Positions 9,226-15,161 of a stretch of 20,970 nt of DNA are shown here, one piece after another. The stretch's first letter is position 1; each line of letters starts with the position of its first letter. The DNA comes from a virus. The DNA is taken from positions 1-20,970 of IMG/VR virus record IMGVR_UViG_3300047550_000690; one strand, given 5' to 3'. The position numbers and the translations under genes were made by a program. The notes beneath the pieces were generated by a model. It was given only the letters and a program-made list of their open reading frames with translations. It was not told where the DNA came from and searched no databases.

Positions 9226-9960
9226 ATGCCTTTTATAGGAAATAAACCAGCACAAGTTCCTTTAACTTCTGCGGATATAGCTGATGGTATTATAACATCT
9301 GCAAAGATTGTAGATGGTACTATTGTTAATGCTGACATTAACGCAAGTGCAGCTATTGTTGGAACTAAGTTATCTAATACAGGTGGCTTAAAATCTATGC
9401 AAGTATTTTCAACAGCAGGAAGTTTTACTTATACAAAACCATCAGGAATTAATCTTATTAAAGTTTATGTAACTGGAGGTGGTGGCGGAGGTGGAAAAGG
9501 TGGTTCTTCTGAAACTTCTGGAGGAGGTGGAGGAGCAGGAGGAACTGCAATAAAAGTTATTAATGCAACATCTATTACAACTGAAACTGTAACTATTGGT
9601 GCAGGAGGTGCTTCTGAAACTGCAGGTTCTACATCTTCATTTGGTTCTCATTGTTCTGCAACAGGTGGAGAACAAGGTTTAAATGCTGGTGCTTTAGCTG
9701 GAGATACACAAGGTGGAGTTGGTTCAAGTGGAGATATAAATTTATATGGACAAGCTGGTGGTGGCGGAGCAGATGATGCTTCTGCAAAAACTGGTGGATT
9801 AGGTGGTTCTAGTTTTTGGGGAGGTGGTGGATATGGTATATATAACACAACTGGTTTAGTAGGTTATCATGGCGGCGGAGGCGGTGGTGGTCAAAGATCA
9901 ACTGCAAACTTAGGTGGAGCTGGTGGTGCAGGAATTTGTGTAGTGGAGGAATATAGTTAA
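9226..9960 (+). CDS. Glycine-rich tail fibre / adhesin
   Basis: This 244-residue protein follows TAGGAAATAATTAA. Residues 1-55 are a shaft-type N-terminus (MPFIGNKPAQVPLTSADIAD, then DGTIVNADINASAAI at 30-44), shared with the fibre gene at 10371. Residues 58-80 (STAGSFTYTKPSGINLIKVY) lead into a glycine-rich domain with many GGGGG runs up to the C-terminus, of the type annotated as phage 'glycine-rich domain'. In T-even-like adhesins, such glycine-rich motifs form a polyglycine-II sandwich with loops that bind the receptor, and a similar tip role is inferred here. GC is raised locally by the Gly codons. The last base of its stop is the first base of the next ATG, so the small partner is co-translated. 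Confidence 0.75.
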   Translation: MPFIGNKPAQVPLTSADIADGIITSAKIVDGTIVNADINASAAIVGTKLSNTGGLKSMQVFSTAGSFTYTKPSGINLIKVYVTGGGGGGGKGGSSETSGGGGGAGGTAIKVINATSITTETVTIGAGGASETAGSTSSFGSHCSATGGEQGLNAGALAGDTQGGVGSSGDINLYGQAGGGGADDASAKTGGLGGSSFWGGGGYGIYNTTGLVGYHGGGGGGGQRSTANLGGAGGAGICVVEEYS

Positions 9961-10238
9961 TGAAAGCATTAATATTAAATAATAAAGTTGTAGATGTTAA
10001 AGAAGTGGAATTTGAAGTACCTAATACTATGGTTTGGGTAAATTGTTCTAATGATATTAAAATAGGTTATCGTTATGATGGTACAAATTTTATATCTAAT
10101 TTACCAACTGCTGAACAAATTGCAGAATATGAACAAGAAAAATTATTAAAAGAACAAAACAAACAATCAGCACTAAACAAACTTAAAGCATTAGGTTTGA
10201 ATGATGCTGAGATTAAAGCTATTCTTGGTATTAACTAA
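9960..10238 (+). CDS. Small fibre-partner protein (possible fibre chaperone), type A/X
   Basis: This 92-residue protein has a beta-rich N-terminal half (MKALILNNKVVDVKEVEFEV, then MVWVNCSNDIKIGYRYDGTN). A helical linker follows (AEQIAEYEQEKLLKEQ), ending in the module KQSALNKLKALGLNDAEIKA at 68-87. The same C-terminal module ends the protein at 10913. Its start overlaps the fibre stop (TAATG), and each of the three fibre genes in this region is followed by such a protein. By analogy with the tail-fibre assembly chaperones that sit directly after fibre genes in other phages, it may assist folding or cap the fibre. This is inference. Confidence 0.6.
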   Translation: MKALILNNKVVDVKEVEFEVPNTMVWVNCSNDIKIGYRYDGTNFISNLPTAEQIAEYEQEKLLKEQNKQSALNKLKALGLNDAEIKAILGIN

Positions 10239-10239
10239 T

Positions 10240-10368
10240 ATGATTATACAATCTTACATACCAAGAACAGAAACTAACGTAGCAATAATAGGAAATAACA
10301 TGCTGTCGCTAGACTTCATTATTAAATTACTTGTAAAGACTAACAATAAAATTATAAAAGGAATTTAA
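10240..10368 (+). CDS. Hypothetical 42-aa protein
   Basis: A short frame fills the gap between two genes: it starts one base after the previous stop and ends two bases before the next ATG. It begins MIIQSYIPRTETNVAIIGNN and ends in a basic tail with KIIKGI. It is moderately hydrophobic, without a clear membrane helix. Its ribosome site is weak, so translation would depend on coupling. The exact fit between neighbours favours a gene or a gene remnant. I do not recognise it. Confidence 0.4.
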   Translation: MIIQSYIPRTETNVAIIGNNMLSLDFIIKLLVKTNNKIIKGI

Positions 10369-10370
10369 TA

Positions 10371-10910
10371 ATGCCACTAACAAGAATAAAATCACTAGGA
10401 ATAACTGATGGTACAATCGTCAATGCTGATATTAATGCTAGTGCTGCTATAGATTCTACTAAATTATCTGGTGTTGCTAATACTCCAGCTTTCTTTGCAT
10501 ATAAAACTTCTGATCAAACAATATCAGACTCAACATTAACAAAAATAACATTAACATCTGAGGTTTATGATACTGATAATGCTTATGATACAACTAATTC
10601 AAAATTTACAGTACCATCTGGTAAAGCTGGTAAATATTTATTTACCTATGGTGGATTAACAGGTAACTTTGTAAGTGGAAACTGGTGTGAAGTATCTATT
10701 TCTGTAAATGGAACAGAAATATCTCCAAGTAGAAATAGACAATTTATTTCAACATCACAAAGTGCTGTTATACAAGGAATTGTTATATATGATTTAGCAG
10801 TTGGAGATTATGTTGAAATGAATACATTACAATCTTCTGGTGGTTCTAAAACTTTTTATGGTACTGTTGGTACATATTTTACACACTTTCAAGGATTTAA
10901 ATTAATATAA
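10371..10910 (+). CDS. Short tail fibre with C1q-like head
   Basis: This 179-residue protein follows a good ribosome site (AAAAGGAATTTAATA). Residues 1-34 are a shaft segment (MPLTRIKSLGITDGTIVNAD) whose DGTIVNADINASAAI (13-27) is identical to residues 30-44 of the glycine-rich fibre. From ANTPAFFAYKTSDQTIS (35-51) onward the pattern resembles the C1q/TNF-like trimeric beta-jelly-roll: a first strand, a central FTVPSGKAGKYLFTYGG, and a terminal GDYVEMN and FQGFKLI. The head is paralogous to that of the fibre at 12033. It probably forms trimeric receptor-binding knobs. The distance to its partner gene is two bases. Confidence 0.7.
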   Translation: MPLTRIKSLGITDGTIVNADINASAAIDSTKLSGVANTPAFFAYKTSDQTISDSTLTKITLTSEVYDTDNAYDTTNSKFTVPSGKAGKYLFTYGGLTGNFVSGNWCEVSISVNGTEISPSRNRQFISTSQSAVIQGIVIYDLAVGDYVEMNTLQSSGGSKTFYGTVGTYFTHFQGFKLI

Positions 10911-10912
10911 TT

Positions 10913-11179
10913 ATGGCACAACTTACAACTAAAATAAAACTATACACAAACAAAGAAATAGATTTCTTAAATGAAGTTAAACTTAAAGATGATGGTAATG
11001 GTGCTTACATCAAAGAATGGAATTTAAATATTCCACAGCCTACTCAATCTCAATTAGATGCTTTAGAAAATGAAGCTAATATTTATGAACAAAATTTAAT
11101 TAATAACAAACAATCTGCTTTAAATAAATTATCTGCTTTAGGTTTAACTGCAGATGAGATAAAAGCTATTATAGGATAA
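10913..11179 (+). CDS. Small fibre-partner protein, type B/X
   Basis: This 88-residue protein is a chimera of modules seen next door. Its N-terminal half (MAQLTTKIKLYTNKEIDFLN, then EWNLNIPQPTQSQLDALE) is paralogous to the protein at 12923. Its C-terminal tail (NKQSALNKLSALGLTADEIK) is paralogous to the protein at 9960. It follows the C1q-type fibre with a two-base gap. As for the other two partners, a fibre chaperone or cap role is inferred from the fixed gene order. No catalytic motif or membrane segment is visible. The stop lies one base before the start of the HNH gene. Confidence 0.6.
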   Translation: MAQLTTKIKLYTNKEIDFLNEVKLKDDGNGAYIKEWNLNIPQPTQSQLDALENEANIYEQNLINNKQSALNKLSALGLTADEIKAIIG

Positions 11180-11180
11180 T

Positions 11181-12032
11181 ATGGCATATATCGGCAAACA
11201 AAAAATATTTATAAATAACAAATATAAAGTTTGGCATGATAATATAATTGCCAGAGCTAAGAACAGAACATTAGAAGGATATAAAGAAGTACACCATATC
11301 ATTCCTAAAAGCTGTGGTGGTTCAAATGATAAAGATAATATTGTTAATCTTACTGCAAGAGAACATTATATAGTTCATTTATTATTACCTTATTTTACTA
11401 CAGGTGTTGCTAAGCATAAGATGCTAAATGCTTTCATATTTATGACATCTAAATCTAAGTTCTGTAAAAGAGATTATAAGATCCATTCAAGAGTATATGA
11501 AAAATTAAAAAGTGAATTTGCTGCATCATTAAAAGGTAGAAGATTAACACCTGAGTGGAAAGCAAAAATATCTAAAACATTAACAGGAACTAAATTACCA
11601 GAATCAACTAGAAGAAAAATTAGCTTAGCAAATATGGGTAAAAAAGTTAGCGAAAAATCTAAATTAGCTTTATCTATTCGTAATAAAGGTAATAAATATA
11701 ATCTTGGTAAAAAAGCATCATTAGAAACTAAAAGAAAACAATCTATTGCACATACTGGTAAAAAACATACAGAAGAATCTAAAGCAAAAATTAAATATGC
11801 TAGACAGTTTCAGGTTTGCTCAGACGAACAAAGAAAAAGATATAGCGAAATATATTCTAATTTGATTTGGGTTAATAAAGATAATAAATCTAAAAGAATT
11901 AAACCAGAATTAAAACAAGAGTATTTGAATAATGGATATAAACTTGGTAGAGATATGTCTTATATGACAAAAGAATTAAGAAATATATTTGCACAAAAAA
12001 CAAAAGCATATTTTGAAAGGAGAGTTGCATAG
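11181..12032 (+). CDS. HNH homing endonuclease with NUMOD3-type repeats
   Basis: This is a 283-residue free-standing homing endonuclease. The HNH core is at 33-70: EVHHIIPKSCGGSNDKDNIV, then NLTAREHYIVHLLLP, with H38/H39, N53, H62 and H66 as likely catalytic or metal residues. Residues about 115-210 carry several NUMOD3-like DNA-binding motifs (KGRRLTPEWKAKISKTLTG, NMGKKVSEKSKLALS, HTGKKHTEESKAKIK). It lies between a fibre-partner gene and a fibre gene, as expected for an intron-less homing gene that targets a conserved phage sequence. Its first residues, MAYIGKQ, imitate the MAYLGRQ of the following fibre. It sits one base after the preceding stop and ends directly at the TTG start of the next gene, so it is embedded in the late operon. 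Confidence 0.9.
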   Translation: MAYIGKQKIFINNKYKVWHDNIIARAKNRTLEGYKEVHHIIPKSCGGSNDKDNIVNLTAREHYIVHLLLPYFTTGVAKHKMLNAFIFMTSKSKFCKRDYKIHSRVYEKLKSEFAASLKGRRLTPEWKAKISKTLTGTKLPESTRRKISLANMGKKVSEKSKLALSIRNKGNKYNLGKKASLETKRKQSIAHTGKKHTEESKAKIKYARQFQVCSDEQRKRYSEIYSNLIWVNKDNKSKRIKPELKQEYLNNGYKLGRDMSYMTKELRNIFAQKTKAYFERRVA

Positions 12033-12923
12033 TTGGCTTATCTCGGCAGGCAACCTATCAGCGGGAACTTTGTAAAGCTAGATGCAATCACAACATCTGC
12101 TACAGCTACATATAATTTATTAAATGGTGGAGTTGCGTACTACCCACAATCAGCTAACAACTGCATCGTATCTTTAAATGGAGTTATTCAATCGCCAACT
12201 TCAGCTTATACAATATCAGGTTCAACAATCGTATTCTCAGATGCTTTAACTTCATCTGATACAATAGATTTTATTTTAGTATTAGGAGATGTTCTTTCAA
12301 TAGGTACACCAAGTGATGCTACAGTAGGTTTTTCAAAAGTAACTTCTAATTTAATTACTGGTGCTACAGCAGAAACTTCTATTGCTGATGCTGATACATT
12401 ATTAATTTATGATGATAGTGCTACAGCTTTAAGGAAGATGACAAAAAGTAATTTGTTTTCTGGTATTGCTAATACTCCAGCTTTTCATGCAAGAATGAGT
12501 GCAGATCAAACAATTAGTAATAATACTTTAACAAAAGTTAATTTTAATACAGAAGAATTTGATACTAATTCAGCTTATGATTCAACTACTAATTATAGAT
12601 TTACAGTACCTTCTGGACAAGGTGGAAAATATTTTATTTATACAAGCATTCAAGGTAAAATGGTGGATGCTGCAAGTGCATTACAAGCTGTAAAAGTAGC
12701 AATATACAAAAATGGTTCTCAAATATCTATAAATGGAACTGACCCAAGAAATAACAATGGTTATTTTTTTACAGCATATTCACATATAACATTATCTTTG
12801 GTTGCTACTGATTATATAGAAATATTTGGTTATATTATTGGAACTTCTGGAACTAACACAATATTAAATGACAGTCAAAATTACACAAATAGTTTTGGTG
12901 CATTTAAATTAATAGGAGCATAA
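12033..12923 (+). CDS. Tail fibre with conserved MAYxG N-terminus and C1q-like head (TTG start)
   Basis: This 296-residue protein starts with TTG, directly after the endonuclease stop and 8-9 bases after AAAGGAGAG. The start is supported because MAYLGRQPISGNFVKLDAIT is a very common N-terminus of marine phage fibres. Residues 10-90 form an attachment domain with CIVSLNGVIQSPTSAYTISG. Residues 108-142 (TAETSIADADTLLIYDDSA, then LRKMTKSNLF) are a shaft cassette. Residues 145-296 are a C1q-like head, paralogous to the head at 10371 (ANTPAFHARMSADQTIS; FTVPSGQGGKYFIY; SFGAFKLIG). The rare TTG start and the abutting homing gene suggest its original 5' end was disturbed. Its stop overlaps the partner ATG (TAATG). 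Confidence 0.75.
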   Translation: MAYLGRQPISGNFVKLDAITTSATATYNLLNGGVAYYPQSANNCIVSLNGVIQSPTSAYTISGSTIVFSDALTSSDTIDFILVLGDVLSIGTPSDATVGFSKVTSNLITGATAETSIADADTLLIYDDSATALRKMTKSNLFSGIANTPAFHARMSADQTISNNTLTKVNFNTEEFDTNSAYDSTTNYRFTVPSGQGGKYFIYTSIQGKMVDAASALQAVKVAIYKNGSQISINGTDPRNNNGYFFTAYSHITLSLVATDYIEIFGYIIGTSGTNTILNDSQNYTNSFGAFKLIGA

Positions 12924-13252
12924 TGACACAACTTACAACTAAAATAAAAATATACGCAAATAAAGAAATAGATTTTCTTAAAGATGTAAGATTACAAGAC
13001 AACTCAGATGGTAAAGGAGTATTCATAGCTGAATGGAATTTAGATATTCCTAAACCTACAATGGCACAGTTAGATGCTTTTGAAGCACAAGCTAATGAAG
13101 TTGAAAGAATTAATGAAATTAAAGCTAAAAGAGCAAACGAATATCCTGACTTTAGAGAATACCTAGATGGTATTGTTAAAGGTGATAACGCACAAATACA
13201 AAAGTACATTAACGATTGTCTAGCAGTTAAAGCTAAATACCCAAAAGAATAA
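12923..13252 (+). CDS. Small fibre-partner protein, type B/Y
   Basis: This 109-residue protein starts within the fibre stop (TAATG). The N-terminal half (MTQLTTKIKIYANKEIDFLK, then EWNLDIPKPTMAQLDAFEAQ) matches the protein at 10913. The C-terminal half differs and has the pattern EYPDFREYLDGIVKGDNAQI followed by YINDCLAVKAKYPK, a helical tail often seen in small phage proteins next to fibres. It is the third fibre-plus-partner pair and the last gene before a 47-bp gap. A role in fibre folding, capping or attachment is inferred from context only. Confidence 0.6.
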   Translation: MTQLTTKIKIYANKEIDFLKDVRLQDNSDGKGVFIAEWNLDIPKPTMAQLDAFEAQANEVERINEIKAKRANEYPDFREYLDGIVKGDNAQIQKYINDCLAVKAKYPKE

Positions 13253-13282
13253 ACTTAACAATCACATATAATAATATATAAA

Positions 13283-13301
13283 ATAACCATTAAAGGGTTA
13301 T
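13283..13301 (+). promoter_or_regulatory. Hairpin over the start of the glycosyltransferase gene
   Basis: ATAACC (13283-13288) and GGTTAT (13296-13301) form a 6-bp inverted repeat with a 7-base loop. The right arm covers part of the AAAGGG ribosome site and the first two bases of the ATG at 13300, so folding could limit initiation. Upstream 13262-13283 is almost pure A/T and could hold a -10 element. Weak evidence. Confidence 0.25.
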
Positions 13302-14055
13302 GAATATTTTAATTGCAATACCATGTTTCGGAGGTAACGTAAGTAACCTTACATTCCATTCTATATTAAACACATTACGTTGGTTAAACGATCAGGGACA
13401 TAATATCAGAGTTGAAACCTTGCCAACTGAATCCTTAATCAATCGTGCTAGAAATAAGTTTGTAACTAAGTTCTTAGATAATAAAGAATTTAATGGTACG
13501 CATTTATTATTCATTGATGCTGATATAGGTTTCACAATAGAGAACTTAAAAAGAATAATAGACTTTAATAAAGATGTTGTAACATGCACCTATCCTGTCA
13601 AAGGTTTCTATTGGCAGCAATTACTAGATCGTATCAAGAAGAATACAGATATAGATGAGAAGCTAATGCGTGATTATCTATTACAGTTTAATGTTAATCT
13701 ATATCCTAATACAGAATTTAAAGATGGATTTGCAAGGGTAAAGGAAAGTGCCACAGGTTTTATGATGATTAAACGTGAAGTATTTACTGCAATCATGGAT
13801 AAGAATCCTCAGCTTAAATATAAACCAGATTTAAGAACAGGTATAGAAGGATCAGATAATGCTTATGATTTCTTTCCTGTTGGCATCTATAAAGAAAAAG
13901 ATGGTGTTAATAGATTCTTATCTGAAGATTATTACTTCTGTAGATTAGCTGAAGAGTGTGGCTTTGAGATCTGGACAGATCTATCTACTCCTATAAATCA
14001 TTTGGGTAGCACAGAATATTATGGTAAGTTTATAGATCAAATAAACAGGAAATAA
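13300..14055 (+). CDS. GT-A-fold glycosyltransferase-like protein
   Basis: This 251-residue protein has the layout of a compact GT-A glycosyltransferase. It has an N-terminal Rossmann-like strand (MNILIAIPCFGG), a DxD-type motif FIDADIGF with D73 and D75 for metal and sugar-nucleotide binding, an acceptor-side segment ESATGFMMIKREVF (149-162), and SEDYYFCRLAEECGFEIWTD (208-227) followed by INHLG with H234. The family is widespread in phages, where members can modify phage DNA bases, virion proteins or host surface sugars; the substrate cannot be read from the sequence. The location directly after the fibre block suggests virion or fibre glycosylation or receptor modification (inference). It is preceded by the only sizeable gap in the late region before 14335. 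Confidence 0.75.
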   Translation: MNILIAIPCFGGNVSNLTFHSILNTLRWLNDQGHNIRVETLPTESLINRARNKFVTKFLDNKEFNGTHLLFIDADIGFTIENLKRIIDFNKDVVTCTYPVKGFYWQQLLDRIKKNTDIDEKLMRDYLLQFNVNLYPNTEFKDGFARVKESATGFMMIKREVFTAIMDKNPQLKYKPDLRTGIEGSDNAYDFFPVGIYKEKDGVNRFLSEDYYFCRLAEECGFEIWTDLSTPINHLGSTEYYGKFIDQINRK

Positions 14056-14056
14056 T

Positions 14057-14173
14057 ATGACAACAATATTAATACTTATATCTTTAATCATTGGTATCTA
14101 CATTGGCTGGAAGTATGAGCATGTAGTTAATGATATAATAGAATCTATTAAATCGCACTTGAATATAAAATAG
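14057..14173 (+). CDS. 38-aa single-pass membrane microprotein
   Basis: It begins one base after the glycosyltransferase stop, behind AGGAAATAAT. The sequence starts MTTILILISLIIGIYIGWKY, one transmembrane helix, followed by a short charged amphipathic tail (EHVVNDIIES). It probably sits in the inner membrane with the C-terminus in the cytoplasm or periplasm. Size and topology would also fit a small lysis or membrane-modifying protein, but the lysis genes lie further on. It is not a family I can name. Confidence 0.55.
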   Translation: MTTILILISLIIGIYIGWKYEHVVNDIIESIKSHLNIK

Positions 14174-14211
14174 TTAGCACTATATGCACTCCATAACCAA
14201 TGGAGAATAAC

Positions 14212-14334
14212 ATGTTAAACTATACTGACATCAAGTCATACTGGAATAAATTCTTTAATGATTATGCAGCAGACGTTAAGTCTTTCTGGAATAATTATTT
14301 AGAAACAGTAGAAAAGATATACAAAAATAAATAA
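14212..14334 (+). CDS. 40-aa amphipathic helical microprotein
   Basis: It starts MLNYTDIKSYWNKFFNDYAA behind a strong ribosome site (TGGAGAATAAC). The protein is one long amphipathic helix with regularly spaced aromatics and a loose internal duplication (SYWNKFFNDY against SFWNNYLETV). It has no membrane span, though the aromatic face could bind a membrane or a partner. The spacing is phasin-like, but this is only a resemblance. It is the last gene before a 99-bp AT-rich gap. Confidence 0.55.
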   Translation: MLNYTDIKSYWNKFFNDYAADVKSFWNNYLETVEKIYKNK

Positions 14335-14433
14335 ATAATAATTACAAAACAATAAGTTATAAAAAATAATTTTATTTACTTATTATTCAATTAATTCTAT
14401 TCCGCATTTGCCAAACCAACTATAGGAGTTTGC
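14335..14433 (+). other. AT-rich noncoding gap with an imperfect inverted repeat
   Basis: This 99-bp stretch is nearly all A/T at its left end. It holds AATAAGT, then ATAAAA, TTTTAT and ACTTATT, which pair as an imperfect hairpin without a GC stem. The right end holds the ribosome site of the next gene (ATAGGAGTTTGC). It could be a promoter region, a weak terminator or an easily melted segment near the DnaA box at 14642. Confidence 0.35.
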
Positions 14434-14601
14434 ATGGCAAAAAAGAAAAAATCTGCTGAAGATATTATCTATGAGATTAAAGATCTTTTAGATGATCTTG
14501 AGCTAAAGATAAATCCTGATGATGCTCATGTAGCATACGAGGATGATCTAGATGAAGATGAAGATTTTGATCTAGATGAAGAAGATGAGGATAACGAGTA
14601 A
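14434..14601 (+). CDS. 55-aa protein with basic head and very acidic tail
   Basis: It starts MAKKKKSAEDIIYEIKDLLD behind ATAGGAGTTTGC, a clear ribosome site. The first six residues carry four lysines, a short helix follows, and from residue 37 on almost every residue is Asp or Glu, ending DEEDEDNE. No Cys, no membrane segment. Such acidic tails are seen in DNA-mimic or histone-like-binding proteins, but the same composition occurs in many unrelated phage proteins, so no function is assigned. A hairpin follows its stop by 17 bases. Confidence 0.6.
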   Translation: MAKKKKSAEDIIYEIKDLLDDLELKINPDDAHVAYEDDLDEDEDFDLDEEDEDNE

Positions 14602-14618
14602 TCCATCTTTATAGTATT

Positions 14619-14640
14619 GGTGGCAGCAATGCCACCTTTA
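14619..14640 (+). terminator. Stem-loop, possible intrinsic terminator
   Basis: GGTGGCA (14619-14625) pairs perfectly with TGCCACC (14630-14636) across a GCAA tetraloop, the most GC-rich hairpin I see in the window. It lies in the gap after the acidic gene. The following TTTACTT is only a weak U-tract, so termination may be partial, and an RNA-stabilising role is possible. Confidence 0.5.
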
Positions 14641-14641
14641 C

Positions 14642-14650
14642 TTATCCACA
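14642..14650 (+). promoter_or_regulatory. Perfect consensus DnaA box (TTATCCACA)
   Basis: TTATCCACA is identical to the strongest E. coli-type DnaA box. It lies in a noncoding gap directly after the hairpin at 14619. It is the only perfect copy I found by eye. The phage itself encodes a DnaA domain-IV protein (17341-17865), so the site may be meaningful; a single 9-mer can also occur by chance. Confidence 0.4.
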
Positions 14651-14670
14651 TATTCATATAACTAATCATA

Positions 14671-14889
14671 ATGAAATTTTTATTAATCTTTACCATTTGC
14701 TCAATGGTTAATGGCAACTGCCTAGACGTAATGAGTACAGGTAAGAAGTTTAATACCTTTAGGGAATGTACCATAGCTGGCTATGAGTTTATAGCAGAGC
14801 AGAATAAACTATTCCCATTAGATCAGTTTGAGAAAGTCAAACCATCCTTTCATTTTTACTGTATGGAAACACCAGAACAATCCATATAA
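14671..14889 (+). CDS. Small exported Cys-containing protein
   Basis: This 72-residue protein starts MKFLLIFTICSMVNGNCLDV: a short signal peptide with Lys at position 2, a hydrophobic core and a probable cleavage near residue 16. The mature part has three cysteines (C17, C33, C64) and aromatic residues, ending HFYCMETPEQSI, and looks like a small periplasmic domain that could hold a disulphide. No lipobox is obvious. It lies upstream of the lysis cassette, so a role in envelope disruption or superinfection exclusion is possible but not shown. The ribosome site is weak. Confidence 0.55.
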   Translation: MKFLLIFTICSMVNGNCLDVMSTGKKFNTFRECTIAGYEFIAEQNKLFPLDQFEKVKPSFHFYCMETPEQSI

Positions 14890-14902
14890 TTACAATCTTT
14901 AA

Positions 14903-14930
14903 TTGACTTTTGCATACCACTATATATGGT
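14903..14930 (+). promoter_or_regulatory. Candidate sigma-70-type promoter for the lysis cassette
   Basis: TTGACT (14903-14908), a 16-base spacer and TATGGT (14925-14930) lie just before ATG 14937. An overlapping imperfect palindrome ACCACTATATATGGT covers the -10. A similar block (AGCACTATATGC) lies at 14176-14187 before the 14212 gene, behind TTGAAT. Predicted by eye. Confidence 0.35.
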
Positions 14931-14936
14931 GTTGCA

Positions 14937-15161
14937 ATGAAATCAAAACACAAAATATCTAATACGTCAGTCAGACTATCGGCACACGAGAAGTTATGCG
15001 CCGAAAGAATGGCACAGCTTATTAAAACAATAGATGAATTAAGAGCTGATGTTAAAGATCTACGTACTGATATGAATAAGGGTAAGGGTGTTATTGCTTT
15101 CTTAATAATAGTCGGCGGTATAGTCGGCGCAATAGTTGGCTTGCTAAAAACATTTAGATAA
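14937..15161 (+). CDS. Coiled-coil plus C-terminal membrane anchor protein (holin-accessory-like)
   Basis: This 74-residue protein has a basic N-terminus (MKSKHKISNTSVRL), a helix with heptad-like spacing at 18-50 (MAQLIKTIDELRADVKDLRT) and a Gly/Ile-rich transmembrane segment at 52-70 (GVIAFLIIVGGIVGAIVGLL), ending KTFR. The layout of cytosolic coiled coil followed by a C-terminal anchor is that of XhlA-type haemolysin/holin accessory proteins. The cassette that follows holds an endopeptidase and a holin, supporting a lysis role. I chose ATG 14937; an upstream TTG at 14910 lies within the promoter-like sequence. The stop overlaps the next ATG (TAATG). Confidence 0.6.
   Translation: MKSKHKISNTSVRLSAHEKLCAERMAQLIKTIDELRADVKDLRTDMNKGKGVIAFLIIVGGIVGAIVGLLKTFR

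Noticed and set aside
9648-9848. Minus-strand Pro-rich frame
   Set aside because: Reverse complement of glycine codons (GGN read as NCC) in the glycine-rich fibre.
12904-13209. Minus-strand 101-codon frame
   Set aside because: Lies entirely opposite the third fibre-partner gene, whose paralogue at 10913 shows the plus strand is coding.
14526-14774. Minus-strand Ser-rich frame
   Set aside because: Arises from the complement of the Asp/Glu-rich codons of the 14434 gene; no ribosome site.
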